DNA from: Collinsella aerofaciens
Lineage (GTDB): Bacteria; Actinomycetota; Coriobacteriia; Coriobacteriales; Coriobacteriaceae
DNA: 57,259 nucleotides
Reading direction: 5' to 3'
NCBI RefSeq assembly: GCF_015546965.1
Contig: NZ_JADMUF010000003.1
Span: forward strand, 1 to 57,259
Both the position numbers and the translations under genes were made by a program. Shown here piece after piece: positions 43,158 to 52,415 of the stretch. Each line of letters starts with the position of its first letter. Position 1 is the first letter of the stretch. A model generated the notes under the pieces. The model was not told the DNA's origin. It saw only the letters and a list, made by a program, of their open reading frames with translations, and did not search any database.

Positions 43158-44582
43158 CTAGCACACACCTTCCACAAAGCGGTCGAGCTCAACAAAGCGG
43201 GAACCCTTGACCAGTACAACATCATGTTTTTCAAGCGCGCCGCCCATGCGGTCGAGCACCTGCTGATAATCGGAGAACACCTGGATGCGGTCCTCGTCCA
43301 TACCCATCATGCGCGCGGCATCGGCCATAAGCTGGGCCAGCTCACCACCCACGCACGCCAGCATGTCGAGCTTCTTGGCGGCGGCATAGGCGCCCACGAG
43401 CTCATGCATGCGAGGAGCCTCATCGCCCATCTCGCCCATCTCGCCCAGGATCGCCATGCGAGACCCCGCGCACGAAAGCGAGCACAGCAGATCGAGGCCA
43501 GCAGCCATGGATTCGGCACTGGCGTTATAGGAATCGTCGATGACGCGGGCACCGCTCTTGGCGCACTTGATCTCCTGGCGGTGACCGGTGATCGTGAGGC
43601 CCCTAAAGGCAGCATCGATCTGCTCGGGCGTCACGCCCAGGCGATAGGCAACCGCGGCGGCCTTAACGGCATTTGGAACGGACTGCACGCCGGGGATGGC
43701 AAGCATGGTATCAATCGTCTCGCCCTGACCAAAATCGAGCGTAAAGACCGGACGGCCCTCGTCATCAACACGAACGTCGCGGGCGCGGATCTCATCATCG
43801 TCCGAGACGCCGGCCAGCATCACATCGATACCAGCAGGCTGGGCGAACGTATCGCAAATGAACGGCGTAAAGTCGTCCTCGCCGCCTAAAACCAGCAGCG
43901 GCAAGAAGTCGCCGGCGGCGCACATACCCTGGACAATCTCGGCCTTAGCGCGGGCGATGTTCTCGCGGCTACCCAAAATGCCGATATGAGAGGTACCAAT
44001 CTTGCTCACGATGGCAAGGTTGGGATTGGCGGACTGGGACAGGCGCTCGATCTCGTGGAAATGGTTCATGCCCATCTCGAGCACCAGGACCTCGGTATCG
44101 GCCGGAGCGGAAAGCACCGTGAGCGGCATGCCGATCAGGTTATTGAAATTGCCCTTGGTGGCCCAGACACGATAGCGCTTGGCGAGCACAGCGGCGAGCA
44201 CGTCCTTGGTCGTCGTCTTGCCGATGGAACCGGTAATACCAACGACCAGGCAGCCGAGCTCCAGACGGTACGTGTGCGCCAAACGCAGCAGAAAGTCCTC
44301 GGGATCATCGGTCAGCAGGATGGCACAGCCCTTGTCCTGCGCCAGCGAGACCAGCTCGGCCTCGGGCTCACGCGTCATTACGACGGCGCCGGCACCCGAC
44401 TGGACGGCACGGGAAGCAAAATCATTGCCGTCGACGTTTTCACCGGGAAAGGCGACGAAAATCGTCCCTTCCTCGACCTGACGCGAGTCGATAACGCACC
44501 CGCGGCATACCCGATCGGCTTCTCCCGTCACGGTTCGGGCCCCTGTTGCGGCCGCGAGGTTGTTGACGGCGATCTCTATCAT
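43158..44582 (-). CDS. murF: UDP-MurNAc-tripeptide-D-Ala-D-Ala ligase
   Basis: MurF adds D-Ala-D-Ala to complete the pentapeptide precursor. The 474-residue Mur ligase has ATP loop GITGSIGKTTTKDVL near residue 114, LEMGMNHFHEIERLSQ, and YNASAESMAAGLDLL in the C-terminal domain. ATG 44582 follows GGGGAG. A 127-base gap separates it from ftsI upstream, the largest inside the dcw series; I found no convincing promoter there. murE, which normally sits nearby, is absent. Confidence 0.96.
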   Translation of the reverse strand: MIEIAVNNLAAATGARTVTGEADRVCRGCVIDSRQVEEGTIFVAFPGENVDGNDFASRAVQSGAGAVVMTREPEAELVSLAQDKGCAILLTDDPEDFLLRLAHTYRLELGCLVVGITGSIGKTTTKDVLAAVLAKRYRVWATKGNFNNLIGMPLTVLSAPADTEVLVLEMGMNHFHEIERLSQSANPNLAIVSKIGTSHIGILGSRENIARAKAEIVQGMCAAGDFLPLLVLGGEDDFTPFICDTFAQPAGIDVMLAGVSDDDEIRARDVRVDDEGRPVFTLDFGQGETIDTMLAIPGVQSVPNAVKAAAVAYRLGVTPEQIDAAFRGLTITGHRQEIKCAKSGARVIDDSYNASAESMAAGLDLLCSLSCAGSRMAILGEMGEMGDEAPRMHELVGAYAAAKKLDMLACVGGELAQLMADAARMMGMDEDRIQVFSDYQQVLDRMGGALEKHDVVLVKGSRFVELDRFVEGVC

Positions 44583-44709
44583 TGCAGCTCCCCTGTAAAC
44601 CTAATAATGCTATCGGCGTATTGTATCCCAGCGCCGCGCATGCGTGGTGCAGGGCATGTGAACACCCCTCATATGGGACAACAAACCACGCCCCAAAGAT
44701 TGTAACCCC

Positions 44710-46575
44710 CTACTTCGTGTGCGGGATACCCAGCACGTCGAGCGCGTTGGCCATAATGGACTGGAACGGCACCGCAGCGGCATCTGAGCCGCTCGGCGTT
44801 CCGTCGAGCGTGATATAGCACAGCACCTTGGGCGATTGTGCCGGCGCAAAGCCCATAAAGGACGACATGTAGTTCTCCTTGAGGTAGCCGCCGTTCTCGT
44901 CGGCTCGTTCGGCCGTACCGGTCTTACCCGCCACGTCATAGCCGTCAACCGCGCCGCCAACGCCCGTTCCCTCGGACACGACCGTCTGCATGCACGATGT
45001 CACCTGGGATGCGGCGTCCTCAGAAATCGCGCGTTCGCCTTCGCCCCAGTCCTTCTCGTCGCCTTTGCTGGACTTATAGAAGTGCGGGGTCATCATCACG
45101 CCGCCATTGGCGATGCCGCCCACGGCACGTGCGATCTCAATCGGCGAGACGGACAGCGCCTGTCCAAAGCTCATCGATCCCAGCGTGGCGCCGTCATACT
45201 GGTCACGCTCCTTGACGATGCCCAGGCTCTCGCCCGGAAAATCGACACCGGAGCTGTGACCGATGCCCCACTTGTCCACATAGGCGGCAAAGTCGTCGGC
45301 ACCGATCTTGCGCCCCACCAGGACAAAGCCCACATTGGACGAACGGCGCATCATCTCGCGCACATCCATGGTCATGCCATAGTCGCGCTTATCGGCATCG
45401 GTAACGGTATCGTCGCCCACCTTGATGCTCGCCGGCACCTCAAACGACGTACTCAATCGTACGACGCCCAAGTCGAAGCCGGCGCCCGCCACGAGCGTCT
45501 TAAAGACCGAGCCGGGCTCGTAGGCGTCAGTGACCAGGCGCAGGTTCATATCCTCGGTCTTGGCGTTCTCCAGATCGGTCTGGTCGTAGGTCGGGTACGA
45601 GCAGGCTGCGAGAATTTCACCGGTCGTGGGGTCGGTGACCAAAGCCGAGCCGTTCTTGGCCTTTGTCTTCTCGACAGCCTCTGCCAGAGCATCCTCAGCC
45701 GCACGCTGGATATTGACGTCGAGCGTCGTCACGATATCAACGCCGTCGACCGCGGCCACCTTTTTATAGGCACCGCCCGCGATATAGCTGCCGTCCCTCG
45801 CGCGCTCGCGTACGAGAGAACCGTTCGTGCCGGTCAGAAGCTTGTTGTATTGCTTTTCGAGACCCGTCAAGCCGTCGTTGTCCACATTCACTACACCCAG
45901 CACCTGCGATGCCAGATTGCCGTATGGATATACGCGCTTCATGGCCTGCTCAAAAAGCACGCCGGGCAGGTTCTTCTTCTCCAGCACCGCAGCATCGTCT
46001 TCGTCCACTTGGCGCTTGATATACACCCAGGTGCCATCGGACTCGACGAGCTTGCGGCAGGTCTTTTTATCGATTCCAGTTGCCTTGACCAGCGCCGACA
46101 CCGTCTTGTCAACATCCTCGACAAGCTGCGGGTTCACGGCGATGTTGCGACATTCGACCGACGACGCCAGCACGTTACCGTTGCGGTCGTAGATGGTGCC
46201 GCGTTTGGCATAGAGGGTCTGCGCAAGCAGGCGGCGCGCATCGGCACGCTCGCGCAGTTTATCGGCTTCGACAATTTGATAGTCGGCAAGGCGAAAGACG
46301 CCCAAGCCCAAGCCAAGCCCAATGAATCCCATGACGGCTTTGCGGCGAGGCAGAGGCGCGCCTGTGAGCCATTCGGTCGACGAACTCTTGCGCGACCTGG
46401 TGTTATGCACTTGAGGGCCGCCCGAGCCGCGAAGTCGCGACGCCGGGTCGTTGCCACGGGACTGCCCGGCGTTGTAAGATTGCCGACCCGTTCCTTGATA
46501 ACCAGAACGTCCCCGCGACGAGGGACGTCCAGAACCGCGGCCCCCATCGGAACCGCGGCGATAGTCATTTGTCAT
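44710..46575 (-). CDS. ftsI: Septal class B penicillin-binding protein (FtsI/PBP2)
   Basis: The transpeptidase that crosslinks septal peptidoglycan together with FtsW. The 621-residue protein has a long Arg/Gly/Ser-rich cytoplasmic tail (about 1-75), one membrane helix (about 80-97), a dimerisation domain, and the transpeptidase domain with SVFK (Ser356), SSN (412-414) and KTGT (551-554). No PASTA domains follow, so it is FtsI-like rather than SpoVD-like with PASTA. ATG 46575 is 17 bases after the ftsL stop. Confidence 0.94.
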   Translation of the reverse strand: MTNDYRRGSDGGRGSGRPSSRGRSGYQGTGRQSYNAGQSRGNDPASRLRGSGGPQVHNTRSRKSSSTEWLTGAPLPRRKAVMGFIGLGLGLGVFRLADYQIVEADKLRERADARRLLAQTLYAKRGTIYDRNGNVLASSVECRNIAVNPQLVEDVDKTVSALVKATGIDKKTCRKLVESDGTWVYIKRQVDEDDAAVLEKKNLPGVLFEQAMKRVYPYGNLASQVLGVVNVDNDGLTGLEKQYNKLLTGTNGSLVRERARDGSYIAGGAYKKVAAVDGVDIVTTLDVNIQRAAEDALAEAVEKTKAKNGSALVTDPTTGEILAACSYPTYDQTDLENAKTEDMNLRLVTDAYEPGSVFKTLVAGAGFDLGVVRLSTSFEVPASIKVGDDTVTDADKRDYGMTMDVREMMRRSSNVGFVLVGRKIGADDFAAYVDKWGIGHSSGVDFPGESLGIVKERDQYDGATLGSMSFGQALSVSPIEIARAVGGIANGGVMMTPHFYKSSKGDEKDWGEGERAISEDAASQVTSCMQTVVSEGTGVGGAVDGYDVAGKTGTAERADENGGYLKENYMSSFMGFAPAQSPKVLCYITLDGTPSGSDAAAVPFQSIMANALDVLGIPHTK

Positions 46576-46592
46576 ACTCAGCTACCGTCTTG

Positions 46593-47063
46593 CTACTGAG
46601 CGGTCGCGGTCGCGTTGGCGCCCGCGGCTGCATCCTGCGAAAAGTCAAGTGTAACGCTCTCGCTGGGCTCCACCATGCCATAAGCGCCCGCAAGGTCGCG
46701 AATGCGCGTGTCGGCGCCATAGACCGAATGCATGACCTCCAGGTCGGAGCTCTCATCGGTCGCCTTTTCGAGCGTGTTGGTAAGCTCGGCGTTGCTGTTG
46801 AGCACCTGGGCCGTAACGCCGGCGAGCGCCACGCGGGCGACGCCGATCGTCATGAAGATAGCCGCAATGATGCAAAACGTTTTAAGAACGCTCATGAAAA
46901 CCGGGCTTACCGCCTGGTTTGCCTGACGGCCCGCGCCCGTGTAGACATCAAAGCGCGGCGTGCGCTGCTCACGGGGAGCAACGGGGGCCTGCGGCGTCTC
47001 ACGATAGGCGGGCATGGCGTTCATATCATAGGCGAGTGCTGCGCTTGAAGTGTTGTAGCCCAT
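46593..47063 (-). CDS. ftsL: FtsL-like septum formation protein
   Basis: A 156-residue bitopic protein in the standard ftsL position. It has a 55-residue cytoplasmic N terminus with Pro/Arg-rich sequence, one helix (about 57-80), then a short predicted coiled coil (VLNSNAELTNTLEKATDESSD) and a low-complexity Ala/Thr tail. FtsL proteins are poorly conserved, so identification rests on topology and place between rsmH and ftsI. ATG 47063 is the first in frame. Confidence 0.75.
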   Translation of the reverse strand: MGYNTSSAALAYDMNAMPAYRETPQAPVAPREQRTPRFDVYTGAGRQANQAVSPVFMSVLKTFCIIAAIFMTIGVARVALAGVTAQVLNSNAELTNTLEKATDESSDLEVMHSVYGADTRIRDLAGAYGMVEPSESVTLDFSQDAAAGANATATAQ

Positions 47064-47153
47064 GATATGCCGCCTCCCATCCCGAGTACGTTGGTAGTGT
47101 GTTTAAGCTTCGTTTATGGTGCGAGCGGGAGGCCCAATATCGCGCGGTCGCGC

Positions 47154-48119
47154 CTACAGACGCTGCGCCACGCGGATTTTGGCTGATCTCGCCCGAGGGT
47201 TGCGCTCAACCTCATCAGGCTGGGCAACCAAGGGTTTGCGGGTGATGACCTTGAGTATCGGCACGTTGCCGCACACGCACACCGGAATCTCCGGCGGACA
47301 CGTGCACCCCTGGCTCATCTCCTTAAAGTGGTTCTTTACGATACGGTCCTCGAGCGAGTGATACGAGATGACGCAAATACGCCCGCCCGGGTTGAGCCAC
47401 CTGGTGGCGGCATCAAGCCCTCTCTCGAGCACATCGAGCTCGTGATTGACCTCGATGCGAATGGCCTGGAAACTTTTCTTGGCCGGGTGTCCGCCATGCC
47501 GACGAGCGGCAGCCGGGATACCCGCCTTGATGATCTCGACAAATTGGCCGGTAGTTTCGATCGGTTCTTGCTCGCGGCGGCGCACGATCTCGCGCGCAAT
47601 CTGCGAGGCGAACTTCTCTTCGCCGTAGACGCGTAGAATCCGGGCGAGGTCGTGTTCGTTATAGGTGTTGATGACCTCAGCTGCGTTTAAGGTGTTATTA
47701 CCCGGATCCATCCGCATGTCCAATGGGGCGTCCTCGTTATACGAAAAGCCCCTGCCAGGGATATCGAGTTGCGGTGACGAAACGCCCAAATCGAACAGGA
47801 AGCCATCGACCCCGGGCACCTCGGCCGAGCAAAGCAGCTCGTCCAAGTCGCCGAAGTTGCCCTTCAGCAGCTGGTGCGGAATGCCGGGAACCTCGCGGTC
47901 CAGACGGGCGCCAGCGGCCTCGAGGGCCATGTCGTCCTGATCGACGCCGAGCAAAAGGCCCGTCTCCCCCACCTGCGCGGCCATCTTTACCGAATGGCCG
48001 GCACCGCCAAGGGTGCAATCGCAGACAACGGAGCCGCTCTTGAGCTGCAGCGACTCAAGCACTTCGCCGAGCATGACAGGTTCATGCCGATATTCTTGTG
48101 TCAAGATCCCACGCTCCAT
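47154..48119 (-). CDS. rsmH: 16S rRNA (cytosine-1402-N4)-methyltransferase
   Basis: RsmH (MraW) methylates C1402 in the ribosomal P site using SAM. The 321-residue product has HEPVMLGEVLESL at the start, the SAM site CDCTLGGAGHSVKMA, FLFDLGVSSPQLD near residue 105, and SYHSLEDRIVKNHF near residue 255. The start is given as ATG 48119, though its ribosome site is weak and a TTG at 48101 behind GGAG is possible. It is 20 bases after mraZ. Confidence 0.95.
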   Translation of the reverse strand: MERGILTQEYRHEPVMLGEVLESLQLKSGSVVCDCTLGGAGHSVKMAAQVGETGLLLGVDQDDMALEAAGARLDREVPGIPHQLLKGNFGDLDELLCSAEVPGVDGFLFDLGVSSPQLDIPGRGFSYNEDAPLDMRMDPGNNTLNAAEVINTYNEHDLARILRVYGEEKFASQIAREIVRRREQEPIETTGQFVEIIKAGIPAAARRHGGHPAKKSFQAIRIEVNHELDVLERGLDAATRWLNPGGRICVISYHSLEDRIVKNHFKEMSQGCTCPPEIPVCVCGNVPILKVITRKPLVAQPDEVERNPRARSAKIRVAQRL

Positions 48120-48139
48120 CCGTTACCCGTGCCTTGCCC

Positions 48140-48574
48140 TTACGAGAAGAAGAGGTCCAGCAAGGCCTCATCGTCATCGTCCTCATCGGCCGCGGCGCGA
48201 TCCCAAACCTCAAGGTGGTCGTAGTTGCCCACAACCGTGACCTCGCGGTCGAGGTTCGCCTGCTTGCGGAGAGACTCGGAAAGACCGATACGACCGGCGC
48301 TGTCCACGTCCATCGACGTGGTGCGCTTGTTGATCGCCCTCATGAGCTTCTGGTCGTTAATGTCACGCGGGTTAAAGCCCTCGTGGCCCTCACGACCCGC
48401 GAAGAGTCCTTCGACCCACTTATCGAAGGCCTCGGCAGAGAACACGTACAGAGCATCGACATCCAGGGCTTTGAACACGCGAACGTGCTCTCCAAGTTCC
48501 TCACGAAGGGGTGCAGGCAGGGACAGACGACCTTTTGCATCGAGATTGCGCTCGTATGCACCAGTCATTCCCAT
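48140..48574 (-). CDS. mraZ: Transcriptional regulator MraZ
   Basis: MraZ is a ring-forming AbrB-type DNA-binding protein that represses the dcw promoter. The 144-residue product has two SpoVT/AbrB-like repeats: GAYERNLDAKGRLSLPAPLRE at the start, and TTSMDVDSAGRIGLSESLRKQ near residue 85. It ends in an acidic tail. ATG 48574 is first of the cluster. Four TGGG repeats (48679-48717), its expected binding site, lie just upstream of the promoter at 48643-48671. Confidence 0.96.
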   Translation of the reverse strand: MGMTGAYERNLDAKGRLSLPAPLREELGEHVRVFKALDVDALYVFSAEAFDKWVEGLFAGREGHEGFNPRDINDQKLMRAINKRTTSMDVDSAGRIGLSESLRKQANLDREVTVVGNYDHLEVWDRAAADEDDDDEALLDLFFS

Positions 48575-48642
48575 GTGCGCCCTCCCCTCGGTTACTCAGA
48601 TGGCACGTACGCGGGGAACCACCCCGCCTGTCGACGTCATTA

Positions 48643-48671
48643 ATAATATGGGGAACCGCCCCATTTTTCAA
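48643..48671 (-). promoter_or_regulatory. Promoter of the mraZ/dcw operon
   Basis: TTGAAA (48666-48671) and TATTAT (48643-48648) on the minus strand are exactly 17 bases apart, about 70 bases before the mraZ start. This is the best sigma-70 match in the window. A GCGGGG/CCCCGC hairpin (48611-48627) lies in the resulting leader. Confidence 0.7.
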
Positions 48672-48678
48672 CACCTTT

Positions 48679-48720
48679 CCCCACCCCTTCCCCCACTCCA
48701 CCCCACCACTCCACCCACCA
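48679..48720 (-). promoter_or_regulatory. Probable MraZ-binding TGGG repeats
   Basis: Read on the minus strand, TGGG(T/G) occurs four times at 12-, 10- and 12-base steps, about one helical turn each, ending 8 bases before the -35. E. coli and Mollicute MraZ bind TGGGN direct repeats with a 10-base period upstream of mraZ, so autoregulation is likely here too. Confidence 0.65.
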
Positions 48721-48753
48721 TATATTGCAAAACACCCCCAAGCATATGTTCGA

Positions 48754-48773
48754 AAACACAATATGTTGTGTTT
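48754..48773. promoter_or_regulatory. Near-consensus NrdR-box-like palindrome
   Basis: A perfect palindrome with 8-base arms AAACACAA and TTGTGTTT and spacer TATG. Its 16-base core ACACAATATGTTGTGT fits the NrdR box consensus acaCwAtATaTwGtgt except for one weakly conserved base. NrdR represses ribonucleotide reductase genes, but no nrd gene is here; the nearest target is mraZ, about 110 bases beyond the site to the -10. I found no second box at the usual 31-32-base distance. Confidence 0.5.
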
Positions 48774-48817
48774 ACAGCAACAGCGGGATGCCACCTGTGG
48801 CACCCCGCCTTTCAACC

Positions 48818-48833
48818 TCAACCTTCAAGTTGA
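48818..48833. promoter_or_regulatory. Palindrome resembling the one before ftsZ
   Basis: TCAACCTTCAAGTTGA matches the ftsZ-upstream site TTAACCTTCAGGTTGA (34293-34308) at 14 of 16 positions. It is nested in a larger repeat, CCTCAA ... CTTGAGG (48816-48841). Unlike the ftsZ site it is not framed by clear promoter hexamers, and it lies about 245 bases before mraZ. Confidence 0.35.
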
Positions 48834-48939
48834 CCTTGAGGCGATTTTTGCGTCCCTTTACATGCCGTTCACATCGCCCCCAAACTCCCCCACCCAAGGC
48901 ACATTCGGCCCACCACCGCGATGACAAGTGGCGAAAAAT

Positions 48940-49003
48940 GGGACGAGCCCCAGATTGCCCCTGCGCGCGCAAAAGCGCGCCGCGGCAATCTGGAGCCCGT
49001 CCC
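48940..49003 (-). terminator. Long hairpin terminator after xerD
   Basis: Arms 48940-48959 and 48984-49003 pair over 20 bases with two mismatches (GGGACGAGCCCCAGATTGCC against its near complement). An inner GCGCGC-AAAA-GCGCGC hairpin fills the loop. On the minus strand it runs into ATTTTTCG, 34 bases after the xerD stop, so it can terminate pyrG-xerD. It is much longer than a simple terminator. Confidence 0.75.
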
Positions 49004-49036
49004 CAAATACCTGTGAATTTGCAGATCAGCGATGTG

Positions 49037-49978
49037 TTAACGATGTGCCAGCGGGTGCGCCGCCAGATAGACCTCGGTAAGTTGCGTACGATCGATATGC
49101 GTGTAGATCTGCGTGGTCGATATATCGGCATGCCCCAAGATCTCCTGTAGCACACGGAGGTCTGCACCGCCCGCAAGCATATGGGTGGCAAAGGAGTGAC
49201 GCAGCGTATGGGGATGGAGTCCCACCAGCCCCACCTGGCGCCCATAGCGCTCACAGATGGCATGGATGCCCTGGCGCGACAGACGGCGGCCGTTCTTATT
49301 TAAAAAGACCGCCAAGGTCTCGGTTCCGCGGGCATGGGCCGCCAAGCGAGAACGCCCCTCGGTTACATAGAGCGTCAGGGCTCGCGCCGCGCTTCCCACC
49401 AGCGGGGACAGGCGTTCCTTTGAGCCCTTACCGCGAACGAGTACAAAGCCATCGTCAATATGGATATCGCCCACATCGAGCCCCACCAACTCGCTCACAC
49501 GCAAACCGCATCCGTAGAGCACTTCCAAGATGGCATGGTCGCGCAAGCCCATCTCGCCCTCGGGGAAATCTTGATCGAGCAGCGCCGAGACATCCTCCAC
49601 CGATAGATACTCCGGCAAACGATCAGCCTTTTTAGGCAGGCGCAACGCCGCCGTTGGATTTTGGGCCACAGCCCCATCGCGCACCAAAAAGGCGTGCAAG
49701 CCCTTCACGGCCGCAAGCGCACGCTCCACCGAGGCATCGGAATAGCCCCCATCGCGACGGTCGGCGACAAAGCCCTCCACGACCTGACGAGTCACCTCTT
49801 CAAAAGACACAATACCCGCCCGCTCCAGATAGGCGCAGTACGTCGTCAGGTCACGACGATAGGCCGCAATCGTGTTGCGCGCCAAACCCCGCTCGACCGC
49901 GAGGTAATCGAGATACTCCCCCGCCGCCACGGCGAGCGACGAGGGAGTAGCTTCGGTATATTCCTTATTCGCCGGCAC
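49037..49978 (-). CDS. xerD: Tyrosine recombinase XerD/XerC type
   Basis: A 313-residue site-specific recombinase of the Xer family that resolves chromosome dimers at dif. The N-terminal SAM-like domain runs to about residue 110. The catalytic set is complete: Arg160 (GCGLRVSEL), Lys184 (RGKGSKER), His257 and Arg260 (HPHTLRHSF), His283 (LGHADISTT) and Tyr292. The start is GTG 49978, two bases after the pyrG stop, because upstream codons in this frame overlap pyrG without family sequence. No phage or integron genes are nearby, so it is the housekeeping enzyme. Confidence 0.9.
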   Translation of the reverse strand: MPANKEYTEATPSSLAVAAGEYLDYLAVERGLARNTIAAYRRDLTTYCAYLERAGIVSFEEVTRQVVEGFVADRRDGGYSDASVERALAAVKGLHAFLVRDGAVAQNPTAALRLPKKADRLPEYLSVEDVSALLDQDFPEGEMGLRDHAILEVLYGCGLRVSELVGLDVGDIHIDDGFVLVRGKGSKERLSPLVGSAARALTLYVTEGRSRLAAHARGTETLAVFLNKNGRRLSRQGIHAICERYGRQVGLVGLHPHTLRHSFATHMLAGGADLRVLQEILGHADISTTQIYTHIDRTQLTEVYLAAHPLAHR

Positions 49979-49980
49979 CC

Positions 49981-51648
<1,668 letters not shown>

Positions 51649-51700
51649 TTACCTGCGCTTCCCGTAGAAGTTGTCCATACACATCTTACGGGTCTTCATT

Positions 51701-51729
51701 GTAATACTCGCGCCGCGGACCGTTCGCAA
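51701..51729 (-). promoter_or_regulatory. Candidate promoter of pyrG
   Basis: TTGCGA (51724-51729) and TATTAC (51701-51706) are 17 bases apart on the minus strand, about 60 bases before the pyrG start. The transcript would begin near 51695 and carry a 6-bp hairpin CCCGTA/TACGGG (51661-51692) close to its 5' end. Confidence 0.5.
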
Positions 51730-51770
51730 TTTTTCTCGCGTGCGATTGCATTTCTCAATCTTGAAACAAA

Positions 51771-51796
51771 ACGCCGCCCGGTTTCCCAGGCGGCGT
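51771..51796 (-). terminator. Terminator of the winged-helix gene
   Basis: A perfect 8-bp stem ACGCCGCC/GGCGGCGT with a 10-base loop runs into TTTTGTTTC on the minus strand, 25 bases after the stop at 51821. Confidence 0.8.
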
Positions 51797-51820
51797 CGTT
51801 ATGGCAAGGGTTACATGCTG

Positions 51821-52159
51821 CTATCGATCAGCAGCCTCGTCCTCAAGCATTTCTTGAACGAGCATGCCGGTACGGACGCCCTCAAGATACCACTCGCCAC
51901 GTTCGGTGAGGCAAATACCATTTGCAAGCTGACCGCCGTCGTCGCTATAACGCGAGACGACATCAATCATGCCTTCGGAATCCAAGCGATCGATTGCGGC
52001 GCGGGCACGATACGGCGAAACCCCCACGCGCTCGGCAAGCGTTTTGCGCGAGAAACCATACGGCCCGCCATTGTCTTCGGTTTGCTGGTCGATCTCCATC
52101 AACACCAGCACCTCGACACGCTTCATATCGTTGACACTCGCACGACCCTTGCCCGCCAT
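51821..52159 (-). CDS. Winged helix-turn-helix DNA-binding protein
   Basis: A 112-residue protein with a MarR/PadR-like winged-helix pattern: a helix from NDMKRVEVLVLMEI, a recognition segment RKTLAERVGVSPYRARAAIDRLDSEGMI, then a beta wing (SRYSDDGGQLANGICLTERGEWYL) and a dimer-like C-terminal helix. I cannot assign a specific regulator. ATG 52159 follows GAGGAGG. It stands alone with its own terminator; no adjacent target is evident. Confidence 0.75.
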   Translation of the reverse strand: MAGKGRASVNDMKRVEVLVLMEIDQQTEDNGGPYGFSRKTLAERVGVSPYRARAAIDRLDSEGMIDVVSRYSDDGGQLANGICLTERGEWYLEGVRTGMLVQEMLEDEAADR

Positions 52160-52352
52160 AGCAGCCTCCTCAAACCGAGCACGAGCATCTAACGCGCCGT
52201 GCGCGACCGACACACCTCACGATGGCAGGTAATATCCATCATGCGGCATCCCGCTAAGGATGAAACAGTTACGGTTATTGTATACCGCTCAAATTGTTTC
52301 TAGGCAGGTAAACGGCTATTTTTCGCCGAAATAGGCGCTTTATTGATCAAAA

Positions 52353-52382
52353 AGCCGTACCGGGCGCTAACCCGATACGGCC
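52353..52382 (-). terminator. Terminator of the DUF1846 gene
   Basis: A stem GGCCGTATCGGG/CCCGGTACGGC with one mismatch runs into TTTTTGATC on the minus strand, 34 bases after the stop at 52416. Confidence 0.85.
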
Positions 52383-52415
52383 AAAATGCAATGCAATTAC
52401 CGCGGTGCTTCAAAC

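Noticed and set aside
51649-51699. A 16-codon frame (MKTRKMCMDNFYGKRR) as a pyrG leader peptide
   Set aside because: Its ATG lies one base from the -10 element, so a normal transcript would begin inside or after the start codon, and there is no Shine-Dalgarno.
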